This document shows positions 7,005 through 15,950 of a stretch of 64,000 bases of DNA, one piece after another. Position 1 is the stretch's first letter. Each line of letters opens with the position of its first letter. Made by a program: the position numbers and the translations under genes. Origin of the DNA: Candidatus Kapaibacterium sp. (GTDB taxonomy: Bacteria > Bacteroidota > Ignavibacteria > Kapaibacteriales > UBA2268); assembly GCA_026390695.1 (NCBI GenBank), contig JAPLFL010000123.1:62001-126000 (forward strand), written 5' to 3'. A model generated the notes under the pieces. That model was not told where the DNA came from. It ran no database searches and saw nothing but the letters and a program-made list of their open reading frames with translations.

Positions 7005-8468
7005 ATGAAAAAAATTAGCTTTTTAATTGCTTCTTTTGTTTGGCTGGCTTTCATTCTGGCTTCTTATATTTACAACCGGGATTTGGTAATTACAAGCAAT
7101 GGCCAAACCGTTCTGGAAATGTCAAGATCCTTTTTTAAAGTTATCCTCAATACAAGAGCCTGGAATGCACGGCACGGCGGCGTGTTCACTCCGGTAACAG
7201 CCACAAATCAGCCGAATGAATATCTCATTGATTCTAATCGTGACGTAACCACAACCACTGGGATTCATCTCACTAAAATCAACCCTGCTTACATGACACG
7301 TCAGATTTTTGAAATGGCAAGATCCGATTCTTATATTTATTTTCATATTACCAGTTTAATCCCTCTACGGCCGTTAAATGAAGCTGATGAATGGGAAAAA
7401 AGTAGTTTGGCTTCTTTTGAATCAGGCAATAAAGAAATATTTGAGCGTGTGAAATCGGATTCTGGTGATTATTACAGATTCATGGCTCCTCTGAAAGTAG
7501 AAAAACCATGCTTGAAATGCCACGCAAAACAAGGTTATAAAGAAGGAATGATCCGCGGCGGAATAAGTGTAAATTCCAGATCAACAAGATTTGATGCGAT
7601 TCTTGAGCGTGATCTTGTTAATAATGATCTATTGCATGGAGTATTTTTATTTTTGGGTTTACTCGGATTTTGGATATTCTTTAAATTTTCCGATAAACAA
7701 TTTAATACAATCAATACTTTATTAAATCAGGTTTACGAATCGAAAAATATAATTGAAGAAAAGGCTGCTAATCTTGATGAACTAAATAAAACAAAAGATA
7801 AACTTTTTTCTATTATAGCTCATGATCTTATTAATCCTGTTGGAAATTTTAAGCAGGTAATTGATTTACTTTCAGATGAATATGAGAAAATGGACAATAT
7901 CGAACGCAAAGAGTTTATCGACAGTACAAAAGGATCTGCTACTCAGGTTTATACTCTTCTTCAGAATCTTCTCACCTGGTCACGCTCTCAGAGGAATATT
8001 ATTCAATTTACAAGAAATAATCAGATACTTTCACTTTTTGTAAAAAATTGTTTATCTACGTTAAATGCTCAAGCCACTAATAAAGAAATTCACTTAATAA
8101 ATAATGTAGAAGCCTCAATCGAAGTTTTAGCGGATGCTTTTATGTTAGAAACAATTTTAAGGAATCTAATTTCTAATGCTATTAAATTCAGTTACAGAAA
8201 TGGTAAGGTTGAAATTGGGGCCACTATCGAAAATGGATTTACTAAGATTTTTGTTAAAGATGAAGGTACTGGAATGTCCAATGCTGATAAAGAAAATCTT
8301 TTTAGAATTGATATGAAGGTCTCATCAGTTGGCACTGAAAATGAACCGAGCACAGGTCTGGGTTTAGTTATATGCAAAGAATTTGTGGAAAAACATAATG
8401 GAACCATAGAGATTGAAACTGAAAAGGGTAAGGGCAGTAGCTTTATTTTTACTTTAAGCAATGAGTAG
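7005..8468 (+). CDS. Membrane histidine kinase with haem-c-binding Tll0287-like sensor domain
   Basis: I place the start at the ATG at 7005 rather than the TTG at 6978, because it begins directly at a charged stretch and membrane helix (487 residues). The first helix is residues 2-22. The extracytoplasmic domain resembles the Tll0287/DUF3365 family and carries CLKCH at 169-173, a c-type haem site. A second helix is near 212-228. A HisKA helix with the phosphorylated His273 (IIAHDLINP) and an ATPase domain with N box NLISNAIKFS, G1 DEGTGMS and G2 STGLGLVICKEF follow. It probably senses redox state, oxygen or nitric oxide. No partner response regulator is adjacent. Confidence 0.88.
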   Translation: MKKISFLIASFVWLAFILASYIYNRDLVITSNGQTVLEMSRSFFKVILNTRAWNARHGGVFTPVTATNQPNEYLIDSNRDVTTTTGIHLTKINPAYMTRQIFEMARSDSYIYFHITSLIPLRPLNEADEWEKSSLASFESGNKEIFERVKSDSGDYYRFMAPLKVEKPCLKCHAKQGYKEGMIRGGISVNSRSTRFDAILERDLVNNDLLHGVFLFLGLLGFWIFFKFSDKQFNTINTLLNQVYESKNIIEEKAANLDELNKTKDKLFSIIAHDLINPVGNFKQVIDLLSDEYEKMDNIERKEFIDSTKGSATQVYTLLQNLLTWSRSQRNIIQFTRNNQILSLFVKNCLSTLNAQATNKEIHLINNVEASIEVLADAFMLETILRNLISNAIKFSYRNGKVEIGATIENGFTKIFVKDEGTGMSNADKENLFRIDMKVSSVGTENEPSTGLGLVICKEFVEKHNGTIEIETEKGKGSSFIFTLSNE

Positions 8469-8553
8469 ATAATGGGTAATGTAAGAAATAAAAGTGATTT
8501 ATAAGAATCAACCATTTACTTGACAAACTTTATGAACTTTTGAAAAAATTATT

Positions 8554-8949
8554 ATGGAGAATATTGGAAGTATCGGATCTTCTTTCTTTATCGAGTTTCT
8601 GGGAATAATTATTGCAATAGCTTTATTATTATCCTTGGTCATTAACTATTTCGTTTACGGAAAAGTTTTTGAAAAAGCTGGCTATCCTGCTTATACAGCC
8701 GCTATTCCGGTTTATAAGACTATTATCCTTTTGAAAATTGCAGATTTTTCTGCTTGGATGATATTAGTATTTTTGCTACCAGTAATAAATCTCGTTTTAT
8801 TGGCAGTGATAAGCATCAGAATAGCAAAATTCTTTAGCAAAAGTGGTGGATTCGCAGTAGGACTTGTCTTTCTACCCTATATATTTTTTCCGATTATCGG
8901 ATATGGTGTAGCTAAATATAAAGTAGATTATTTTGGGAAATTAGTTTAA
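8554..8949 (+). CDS. Small four-helix membrane protein, DUF5684-like
   Basis: The 131 residues are almost all membrane helices (about 10-32, 48-62, 66-88 and 96-118). The blocks AGYPAYTAAIPVYKTIILLKIA, INLVLLAVISIRIAKFF and GLVFLPYIFFPIIGYG resemble DUF5684, found alone or fused to signal-peptidase-like proteins. Its function is unknown. The gene starts 85 bases after the histidine kinase and its end overlaps the convergent putAbiC-like gene by four bases. Confidence 0.7.
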   Translation: MENIGSIGSSFFIEFLGIIIAIALLLSLVINYFVYGKVFEKAGYPAYTAAIPVYKTIILLKIADFSAWMILVFLLPVINLVLLAVISIRIAKFFSKSGGFAVGLVFLPYIFFPIIGYGVAKYKVDYFGKLV

Positions 8950-9821
8950 AAATCAAATGCACGAGTGCTGAAGAAGTCTTTGTGCCTGAAGTCCATGAGA
9001 GACTCAGCCGGTATGGAATTAAATACAGAAAATTCTTCTGCTAAAATTCTAAAGGATTTACCTTCTTCGGAAAGTGCATAATAAAAGAGAACTAAAAGCT
9101 CATAGTTTGAAAACTGAGAACGGAAGAGATTTATATAAAAATCAATATTTTCAAATAAGTTGAATCTGATAAAATTATAAATATTTTCGACGTTTCTGAA
9201 ATAATGCCCAAGAAGTGATTGATGTTTAGTTAAAAAGGTCTCGAAACTCGCCTGAATCAGGTCTTCGGTATAGGATGGATTTAGAGAAATTTCACCTGTT
9301 ATGTCAACTAAATCTGAAAAAATTATTCGGAAATGATTGTAAAATTCAACGAAACACTCTCTGCCATGGAGAGTAACAAATTTACCATCGACTACTTCCA
9401 AGTTTAGTTTGATAGAATCAACTATATTTACCTGAAGATTGATTAATTGGAAATAAGTACTTTCAAACTGCTGAACATTTAATAATTTATTTTGCATTTT
9501 TAATTCATGGGTTTGCTCCATGATGTCCTGATGCTGAAGTTCTAATTCTTTTTTCTGGCCAACCAATTCTTCTCTTTGAATATTCATTGCTTCGTAAAAT
9601 AAAAGAACTCCGGCAAGTGTCCAGAGAGTGCCCACTGTACCTTCTAACAACTGTCCTATATTGCCGAATAAATTAACATCTTCAACGGGTATGAGACTTT
9701 TAAAAGCGACATGTCCAATCAGAAATAAAAAAATTACGATTACCATCACAATACCACTCACAATGAGCTTCATTGCGACTTTTTCGAGCTTGCTCTGATT
9801 TCCTGACTTTAAGATACTCAT
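8946..9821 (-). CDS. putAbiC-like membrane protein (putative phage abortive infection family), copy 1
   Basis: Two helices (about residues 15-38 and 55-77) are followed by a coiled coil (80-118) and a cytoplasmic helical domain. The domain contains FESTYFQLINLQ, a GRECFVEFYNHF block, GHYFRNVENIYNFIRF, LFRSQFSNYELLVLFYYALS and a closing FRHKDFF. This order matches the putAbiC family, annotated as putative phage abortive infection proteins. The gene is 15 bases downstream of a DJ-1-family gene in the sucC operon, not in a defence island. Paralogue at 14004-14864. A defence role is family lore, not shown here. Confidence 0.75.
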   Translation of the reverse strand: MSILKSGNQSKLEKVAMKLIVSGIVMVIVIFLFLIGHVAFKSLIPVEDVNLFGNIGQLLEGTVGTLWTLAGVLLFYEAMNIQREELVGQKKELELQHQDIMEQTHELKMQNKLLNVQQFESTYFQLINLQVNIVDSIKLNLEVVDGKFVTLHGRECFVEFYNHFRIIFSDLVDITGEISLNPSYTEDLIQASFETFLTKHQSLLGHYFRNVENIYNFIRFNLFENIDFYINLFRSQFSNYELLVLFYYALSEEGKSFRILAEEFSVFNSIPAESLMDFRHKDFFSTRAFDF

Positions 9822-9836
9822 AATAAATTTTATTTG

Positions 9837-10496
9837 TTAATCCGTTTTACAATTAAATTCAATATACTTCATCACCTTATTTGCAAGTTCCGTGCCATAA
9901 ATATTTTGTAGTAAATGCAAAGAACCGTCGATTCCTGCTGAAACTCCGGCTGTGGTCAGCACTTTGCCATTATCAGTAAATCTTTTTTTTACAACTTTTA
10001 CAAAAGGATATAATTTTTGTAAATTATCATTTGCGTCATGCCATGTGGTCGCTTCAAGATTATTCAGTATTCCGAGTTCGGCAATAATAAATGCACCGGT
10101 ACAAATTGAAATTACATATTTGGAAGTATTGTATGCGTCTGAAAGCCATACTCTAACTTTGGGATTTGATTGAAGCAGTTCGAGGTCTCCACCGGGCACA
10201 ATGAGGATATCTGGTTTTGGGCAATTAGCAAAAGTAAAATCTGGAATTATTCTGGTACCGGTATGACACTTAATAGTCTGATTATCTGCAGCTACAGTAT
10301 ATAAATTAAAGGTCAGACTTTTATCAACCAAAGTTGCATCGTTGAAAACTTCTACAGGGCCAGCAAAATCCAAAAGATAAACTCCGTTATAAACTAACAC
10401 AGCTATATTAAGTTCTTTCGGAACTTGCAATAGCTGTGAGTTTGCAAAATTTACAATGAATATGAAAGACAATATGAAACTTAAATATTTTTTCAT
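9837..10496 (-). CDS. Exported DJ-1/PfpI-family protein
   Basis: The protein is 219 residues with a signal peptide (1-20, cleavage near ANS-Q). The class-I glutamine-amidotransferase-like fold is shown by VYNGVYLLDFAGPVEVF, ILIVPGGD and the nucleophile elbow ISICTGAFIIAELG with Cys132, followed by TTWH. This subgroup includes isonitrile hydratases and the sensor domains of GlxA-type regulators, but there is no DNA-binding domain here. An exported form is unusual; the substrate is unknown. It sits 18 bases downstream of sucC on the same strand. Confidence 0.8.
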   Translation of the reverse strand: MKKYLSFILSFIFIVNFANSQLLQVPKELNIAVLVYNGVYLLDFAGPVEVFNDATLVDKSLTFNLYTVAADNQTIKCHTGTRIIPDFTFANCPKPDILIVPGGDLELLQSNPKVRVWLSDAYNTSKYVISICTGAFIIAELGILNNLEATTWHDANDNLQKLYPFVKVVKKRFTDNGKVLTTAGVSAGIDGSLHLLQNIYGTELANKVMKYIEFNCKTD

Positions 10497-10514
10497 CTTT
10501 GCCTAAAAACTTGA

Positions 10515-11759
10515 TTACGCTGAAAGAGCAACAACTTCAGAAACCATTTTTGCAGCTTGTTCAAAATTCTGAGCTATCTTGAAATTCATACCTGAATTTT
10601 TGAGCGTTACTACGGCTTCCTTAGCGTTTGTACCATCGAGGCGAACGATCACTGGCACAGTTACCTGAACTTGTTTAAGCGCCTCCACTATGCCATCAGC
10701 CACTTTATCGCAGCGTACTATACCACCGAAAATATTTATTAAAACAGCCTTTACGTTACTATCACTCATCATTATACGAAACGCGTTTGAAATTCTTTTA
10801 ACATTTGCTCCACCCCCTACATCAAGAAAATTAGCCGGGCGGCCACCGGAGAGCATGATCATGTCCATAGTTGCCATCGCAAGACCTGCACCATTGACCA
10901 TACAGCCAACGTTTCCATCGAGTTTAATATAATTCAGATCGAAAGTAGCGGCTTCGGTTTCAAGCGGATCTTCTTCTGCAAAGTCTTTCAGAGCTTCAAG
11001 TCCGGCTTGACGATAAAGTGCATTATCATCAAAATTGACCTTTGCATCCAAGGCAATCATTTTATTGTCCTTAGTTAAAACAAGGGGATTAATCTCCATC
11101 AGAGAGCAATCCAGAGCCTGATAAGCGTTATAAAGATTTGTGATAAACGGAATAAAACTTTTGACAGCATCCCCGCTTAAACCAAGTCCAAAAGCTAACC
11201 TACGTGCCTGAAATGCTTGCAATCCATTACTTGGATCAATAAATTCTTTTAGGATTTTCTCAGGAGTTTCGGCTGCCACTTTTTCAATTTCAACGCCACC
11301 TTCAGTAGAAGCCATGATACAGTTACGACCAGTCTGTCTGTCCATAACTATACCGGCGTAAAATTCTTTTTCTATTGCACAGCCTTCTTCGAGAAGGATA
11401 CGGTTGACAATACTGCCTGCAGCACCTGTTTGAATTGTGACAAGTTTATTACCGAACATATTTTTTGTCATTTGATAAACCCTGTCTGGTATATCTTCTC
11501 CGCTGAGTACATTTACCCCGCGAAGAGGTTTGCCACCAAGTTCAATCTGTTCATTCGTTGCAATATCGTGAATGATTCCTTTGCCTCTGCCCCCGGCATG
11601 AACTTGTGATTTCACAACCAATGTGCCAATACCCTTCGAGGTAAAATCCTCGTAAGCAGCTTTACCTGCATCTTCAGCATTAAAAACAACCTTACCGAAA
11701 AGAACAGGTACATTAAATTTCTTTAGTAATGCTTTGCCTTGATATTCGTGAATTTTCAT
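10515..11759 (-). CDS. sucC: Succinate-CoA ligase, beta subunit
   Basis: SucC is the ATP-grasp subunit that, with SucD, interconverts succinyl-CoA and succinate with substrate-level phosphorylation. MKIHEYQGKALLKKFNVPV at the N terminus, KSQVHAGGRGKG, a LMEINPLV metal-site block and NIFGGIVRCD identify it. At 414 residues it is longer than the 388-residue E. coli protein. sucD is not adjacent, which is unusual for Proteobacteria but common in this branch. A well-spaced promoter lies upstream (see 11817-11848). The DJ-1 and putAbiC-like genes follow it as a probable operon. Confidence 0.95.
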   Translation of the reverse strand: MKIHEYQGKALLKKFNVPVLFGKVVFNAEDAGKAAYEDFTSKGIGTLVVKSQVHAGGRGKGIIHDIATNEQIELGGKPLRGVNVLSGEDIPDRVYQMTKNMFGNKLVTIQTGAAGSIVNRILLEEGCAIEKEFYAGIVMDRQTGRNCIMASTEGGVEIEKVAAETPEKILKEFIDPSNGLQAFQARRLAFGLGLSGDAVKSFIPFITNLYNAYQALDCSLMEINPLVLTKDNKMIALDAKVNFDDNALYRQAGLEALKDFAEEDPLETEAATFDLNYIKLDGNVGCMVNGAGLAMATMDMIMLSGGRPANFLDVGGGANVKRISNAFRIMMSDSNVKAVLINIFGGIVRCDKVADGIVEALKQVQVTVPVIVRLDGTNAKEAVVTLKNSGMNFKIAQNFEQAAKMVSEVVALSA

Positions 11760-11816
11760 GAATAGTCCTTAATCTTAAAATATATAATTATATCAATTTT
11801 CGAAAAATAGAAACTA

Positions 11817-11848
11817 CAAACATATCAAAAAAAATTGAAATAGACAAA
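11817..11848 (-). promoter_or_regulatory. Bacteroidota-type promoter of sucC
   Basis: On the minus strand TTTG (11848-11845) is followed after 20 bases by TATGTTTG (11824-11817), an exact match to the Bacteroidota -33 TTTG and -7 TAnnTTTG boxes at the expected 19-21 spacing. It lies about 58 bases before the sucC start. A chance match in AT-rich DNA cannot be excluded. Confidence 0.5.
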
Positions 11849-12090
11849 GAATAATATAGTTTCCGAATTGCATATTCGAACATGCTGCCAGACACTATAA
11901 AAAGTATGAAAATGACAAACCAGTTGCCACCCTCACTAACCCTCCCCGCAGCATATAGCAATGAGAAAGTGCGGAAAAATAGAAAATACGTTCATCTTCA
12001 TCATACCACCTCACACCCGAGGGCTGTTGTATTCTAATTAAGTGGATAAATTGCACAAGCATTAGCTAATAGCTAAGGTTTATACTGCAC

Positions 12091-12123
12091 CTCGTCCCTC
12101 GCCCCTTGTCCCTCGCCCCTCGC
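12091..12123. repeat. Second C-rich CCCTCG-type tract
   Basis: About 33 bases are made of units CTCGTCC, CTCGCCC, CTTGTCC and CTCGCCC. The same kind of tract lies at 5653-5685. The surrounding 11850-12200 contains no credible gene. Confidence 0.5.
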
Positions 12124-12200
12124 TTCAGAATTAATGAGCCACAGTTCGACGGCTAAAGAAGATTGCAGTGAGGCTACAAAAAGAATCAGTTCCGTGTAAA

Positions 12201-12240
12201 ACAAAACAAGGCTTTGAAAAATATCAAAGCCTTAGTTTTT
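12201..12240 (-). terminator. Intrinsic terminator after the fasciclin gene
   Basis: A perfect 10-base stem AAGGCTTTGA / TCAAAGCCTT (12208-12217 with 12224-12233) has a six-base loop. It is followed by T-rich sequence on both strands. It lies 16 bases beyond the stop of the gene at 12256. Confidence 0.8.
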
Positions 12241-12255
12241 AATAAAGTTCCAATT

Positions 12256-12816
12256 TTATTTTGCCGGTGGAAGAACACAAGCATCAACAACATGAATAAT
12301 ACCATTTGAAGCATCAACGGTAGCAATAATTTTGGCAGCATCAATATAAGTTGAGCCGTCTTTCTTTGTGATCTTGGCTTTAGTACCATCGACCATGTCT
12401 AAATTCATACCGTCCTTTAATATGCTTATTTTGAAAACACCAACAGAAACATGGTGCTGGAGTACTGCCTTTAGTTTCTCTTTGTTCTCTGGTTTTAATA
12501 ATTCGTCAACAGTTCCTTTTGGGAGTTTGTCGAAAGCGGCATTAACAGGTGCAAAAACAGTAAAAGGGCCTGCATTACTTAAAGCATCAACCAATTCTGC
12601 TGCTTTAACAGCCGCAACTAAAGTAGTATGATCTTTAGAACCGACAGCAACTTTTACGATGTCCTTTTTAGAGGCATTATCTTTAACACCGGATTGTCCG
12701 GTTAGAGCTGGTGCTGGAGCACCTTCAGCAGGCTTATCCGAGGCTTGTTTGTTCTCACAAAAGGTTAATAACGATACTAAAACCAAGCAAGAAAGTAATG
12801 ATTTGAAAGTTCTCAT
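12256..12816 (-). CDS. Fasciclin (FAS1) domain lipoprotein
   Basis: The 186-residue protein has a lipoprotein signal ending in LLTFC (Cys20), a short Ala/Pro-rich linker (about 25-48) and one FAS1 domain. The domain motifs are TLVAAVKAAELVDAL, GPFTVFAPVNAAFDKLP and the closing GIIHVVDACVLPP. FAS1 domains mediate adhesion or matrix contacts; here the protein probably sits on the outer membrane. The gene is alone, with its own terminator. Confidence 0.92.
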   Translation of the reverse strand: MRTFKSLLSCLVLVSLLTFCENKQASDKPAEGAPAPALTGQSGVKDNASKKDIVKVAVGSKDHTTLVAAVKAAELVDALSNAGPFTVFAPVNAAFDKLPKGTVDELLKPENKEKLKAVLQHHVSVGVFKISILKDGMNLDMVDGTKAKITKKDGSTYIDAAKIIATVDASNGIIHVVDACVLPPAK

Positions 12817-12926
12817 AAAAATTCCCAGAATGTATAAACAATAATTTAAGGATTACATCAATCCTAAAAACAAAAATAGTAAAATTTTCATAATAAAAAA
12901 AGACTTTTTTATCTGAGTATAGAATT

Positions 12927-13316
12927 TTAATGTATCGCTTCTATCACTCTTCTTAATTTTGCCTGAACTTCAATTGCCACTTCCCCAAGTTTATCATTTT
13001 GTACCGACTGCATGGATGCTATTGGGTCTATAGCAGCTATTTCTACATTCTCATCATCTATTTGCTGAACAATAATATTGCATGGTAGCATTAATCCGAT
13101 CTTATCTTCAGCAGTTAAGGCTTTGTATGCCGATGGCGGGTGACATGCGCCCAAGATTCGGTAATTTCGGAAATCTACATCTAATTTATTTTTTAGAGTT
13201 TTTGAAACATCAATTTCAGTTAAAATTCCCATTCCCTCTTTTTTCAATTCATTTGTGATTTGTTCAATGGCAGAATCAAAGCCAATTTTGAGCGATTTAT
13301 TAAAGTAGTAAATCAT
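12927..13316 (-). CDS. DUF302 family protein
   Basis: The 129-residue soluble protein has the DUF302 core: an N-terminal IEQITNELKKEGMGILTEIDVS segment, YRILGACHPPSAYKAL in the middle, and GLMLPCNIIVQQ. Fold and role of this family remain poorly defined; some members sit with sulfur or metal genes. The conserved Cys in GACHPP and in LPCN are worth noting. It is followed after 29 bases upstream by the metallopeptidase gene on the same strand order (that gene ends at 13346). Confidence 0.85.
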   Translation of the reverse strand: MIYYFNKSLKIGFDSAIEQITNELKKEGMGILTEIDVSKTLKNKLDVDFRNYRILGACHPPSAYKALTAEDKIGLMLPCNIIVQQIDDENVEIAAIDPIASMQSVQNDKLGEVAIEVQAKLRRVIEAIH

Positions 13317-13345
13317 ATTATATCCCTTTAGAGAAATTGAATAAG

Positions 13346-14011
13346 TTAAAAATATAGTAAAGAATCATTTTTTTTAAGCCAGTTTCTGTGGCTTTTGAAA
13401 TTGCTGTCATATAATGAAACAATATTCCAGAAACTTATGGAATGATTCATCTGTTTCAGATGCGCAAGTTCATGGATCACAACATAATCAATTATTGTAA
13501 GTGGTGCAAGTATCAATCTCCAGTTTAAGCTAATCGTTCCTTTGGAAGAACATGATCCCCAGCGGTGTTCTGCATTTGATATTCTCCATTTTTTATATTT
13601 TATATTCATCTGATCTGAAAATATAGTTATTCTGTTTTCGATAACTTTTCTTGCTTGCAATTTATACCATAACTCAAGCGATTGCCTCTGCTGTACCGTA
13701 TTTTCCGAATTATATTTGAATATTTTTCCGTCGAAATTCAGAATAGATTTTATAGAATTGTCTTTTACTGCCTCATATTCTTTGCCTATAAAAAGCAGCT
13801 TCCCAAGCTCTAATCCGTAAATAGGCGCTTTAGCGGCTTTTTTGTTTCGAATGAAATTCTTTTTTTGATCAATCCAGTTTTTATGTTTTAAAACAAAATT
13901 ATTTATATCTGCAATACTGGCTCGATTCGGGCTTCGGACTATAACTTCGAGCTTACTATTAATTTCAATACTTAGTGTTCTCCTTGACGAACGAACAAGT
14001 TTATCAAACAT
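13346..14011 (-). CDS. YgjP/DUF45-type metallopeptidase-like protein
   Basis: I set the start at the ATG at 14011 (221 residues), which overlaps the preceding putAbiC-like stop by eight bases (ATGTTTGA); a start at 14056 would overlap by more than 50. The protein ends in the family signature: WGSCSSKGTISLNWRLILAP followed by YVVIHELAHLKQMNHS. His180, Glu181, His184 and the downstream His190 form a zinc-site pattern. E. coli YgjP is the prototype; its substrate is unknown. Translational coupling to the putAbiC-like gene suggests the two proteins are made together. Confidence 0.88.
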   Translation of the reverse strand: MFDKLVRSSRRTLSIEINSKLEVIVRSPNRASIADINNFVLKHKNWIDQKKNFIRNKKAAKAPIYGLELGKLLFIGKEYEAVKDNSIKSILNFDGKIFKYNSENTVQQRQSLELWYKLQARKVIENRITIFSDQMNIKYKKWRISNAEHRWGSCSSKGTISLNWRLILAPLTIIDYVVIHELAHLKQMNHSISFWNIVSLYDSNFKSHRNWLKKNDSLLYF

Positions 14012-14864
14012 ACAGCATTGGTGAAATCGGTTCAAAAATATCTGTAGTTTTATCAATAAACAGCAACATTTTATGACGCCGATCTATTAAATCACTTAAT
14101 GGAATATTATCTAAAAGACCGAATTTTTCAACCAGCGGAAGTAACTGAGCACCTTCATCACTGAGGCAATGATAAAACAATAGCAGAACTTCTGAGCTTG
14201 AAAGTTGCGAAATCATAGTCGCAATCAAAAATTGTCTATCCTTAAGTTCATTTTTTTCTATAAAAATCAGAATATTATATAAATTTCTAAAATAATGACC
14301 AATAAAATTCTGATAAAAGAAATAGAATGACATATATGAATTATTTATCACATTTTTAAAATCCTGCAGTGATGGCGTCATTATACCCATAACATCAAAA
14401 TTATTGGCATAAGTTTTATAAAATATTTGGAAAAAATAAGTAAAACTCTCTCTGCCATGAATTTTCTTCATTAAACTCGGATTATTATCATCTTTACCGT
14501 CAACCACCAAAGATTCTGTGATTGAATTAAAAAATTGGAGCATATTAAAAAAAGTATTTTCAATTAGTCGTTGTTCACTCACCATGTTTTGCTTATTAAA
14601 TATTTTTCTTATCTGCTCTTTCTCACTGTTTATGGATTTAATTTGAATTTTCCTTAAAATCTCATGGTTTTTAAAATATTTAATTAAATTAAAACCGAAG
14701 ATTAAAAATGCAAGAGAATTTATAGAAAAAACCAAAGCTAATAATTTTATATCTGAATTATGATTCAGAAAAATCAACAGTATCAAAGTACTGGACACCA
14801 TAACAACAGCTATTATAGGAGCGAACTTTGCAAAACCTGAGTTCAGTAACGTTTTTCTTTTCAT
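14004..14864 (-). CDS. putAbiC-like membrane protein, copy 2
   Basis: The 286-residue protein has the same layout as the gene at 8946: two N-terminal helices (about 11-32 and 40-62), a charged linker and a helical domain. Shared motifs are ENTFFNMLQFFNSI, HGRESFTYFFQIFYKT, GHYFRNLYNILIFIE, QLSSSEVLLLFYHCLSDEG and a closing RRHKMLLF. Sequence identity between the copies is low outside these blocks, so the duplication is old or the genes arrived separately. It lies one base after the AcuI-like gene and overlaps the YgjP-like gene. Confidence 0.72.
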   Translation of the reverse strand: MKRKTLLNSGFAKFAPIIAVVMVSSTLILLIFLNHNSDIKLLALVFSINSLAFLIFGFNLIKYFKNHEILRKIQIKSINSEKEQIRKIFNKQNMVSEQRLIENTFFNMLQFFNSITESLVVDGKDDNNPSLMKKIHGRESFTYFFQIFYKTYANNFDVMGIMTPSLQDFKNVINNSYMSFYFFYQNFIGHYFRNLYNILIFIEKNELKDRQFLIATMISQLSSSEVLLLFYHCLSDEGAQLLPLVEKFGLLDNIPLSDLIDRRHKMLLFIDKTTDIFEPISPMLYV

Positions 14865-14865
14865 T

Positions 14866-15864
14866 TTACTTCTTTAAATTTACAAGAACTTTTCCAATTT
14901 GTCCGGCAGCTAATATTCTATCTATTTCAACTGATAAATTTTCCAGACCGATTTCTTTTACAATATATTCAGGAGCTTTCAGCCTGAGTCTATGAGCAAT
15001 ATCGTCCCATATTTTCAATCGAATATCCATCGGACGTTCGGCTGAATCTATGCCTGCAAGAGTAATGCCTCTTAATATGAAGGGATAAACCGTAGTTTCT
15101 AATTTATCAGACTCAACTAACCCCATACATGTTACCACACCACGATTATCAGTTGCTCTGATAATCGATGACAGAGTTGTACCGCCAACTGTGTCAATAG
15201 CAGCTATCCAGCGTTTCGGTAGTAGCGGCTTATTGGATTTATCAATAACTGTATTTCTCTCAATTACCTCTTTAGCACCAATAGTTTTTAAAAATTCCTT
15301 ACATTGAATTTTTCCAGTTGATGCAATCACATGGAATCCAGAATTAGCTGCCATAGCGACGGCTAAACAACCAACCCCGCCGGTAGCACCGGTAACTAAT
15401 AATTTTCCCATATCAGGTTTGATGCCATGTCTTTCAATTTCGTAAATGGAAAGAGCCGCTGTAAATCCGGCTGTACCATAAATCATGGCTTCTCTGAGTG
15501 AAAGCGTTTCCGGCAGTTTCACTACCCATTTTTCAGGGACCCGAATATATTCTGCAAAGCCTCCTGATGTATTCATTCCGAGATCATAGCCAGTAACAAG
15601 AACGCTATCCCCTACCTTGAATTTCTTAGACTGAGATTCTTCCACAATGCCGGCAGCGTCAACTCCGGGAGTATGTGGATAGCAGCGAGTAATTCCTTTG
15701 TGCCCCTTTGCTGATAGCCCGTCTTTATAGTTTAAAGTTGAATAATGAACTGAAATAAGCAGCTCACCCTGTGGTAAACTATCTGTATTTTTATTTTCAA
15801 TAAGTCGCTCGAAATGCCCGTTTTCAAGTTCATGTATAACTAATGCCCTAAAGTTTTTTCCCAT
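14866..15864 (-). CDS. YhdH/AcuI-family acrylyl-CoA reductase-like quinone oxidoreductase
   Basis: The 332-residue protein belongs to the medium-chain dehydrogenase/reductase family. The YhdH/YhfP block KGITRCYPHTPGVDAAG, YDLGMNTSGGFAEYIRV and the nucleotide-binding VTGATGGVGCLAVAMA are present, and it lacks the zinc-binding cysteines of alcohol dehydrogenases. Characterised members reduce acrylyl-CoA to propionyl-CoA with NADPH, removing a toxic electrophile. Propionyl-CoA use would fit the MeaB-like gene at the left edge. It heads an operon with the putAbiC-like and YgjP-like genes. Confidence 0.85.
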   Translation of the reverse strand: MGKNFRALVIHELENGHFERLIENKNTDSLPQGELLISVHYSTLNYKDGLSAKGHKGITRCYPHTPGVDAAGIVEESQSKKFKVGDSVLVTGYDLGMNTSGGFAEYIRVPEKWVVKLPETLSLREAMIYGTAGFTAALSIYEIERHGIKPDMGKLLVTGATGGVGCLAVAMAANSGFHVIASTGKIQCKEFLKTIGAKEVIERNTVIDKSNKPLLPKRWIAAIDTVGGTTLSSIIRATDNRGVVTCMGLVESDKLETTVYPFILRGITLAGIDSAERPMDIRLKIWDDIAHRLRLKAPEYIVKEIGLENLSVEIDRILAAGQIGKVLVNLKK

Positions 15865-15950
15865 TTTTTAAAAAAATATTTACTTAATCAATTCGTATAA
15901 TATTCGTAATTTAATTTTATTGAACTAACAAATTTACAAATTTATACGAT

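Noticed and set aside
12000-12090. Small RNA gene before the fasciclin terminator
   Set aside because: No promoter plus structured RNA signal beyond the terminator itself could be seen.
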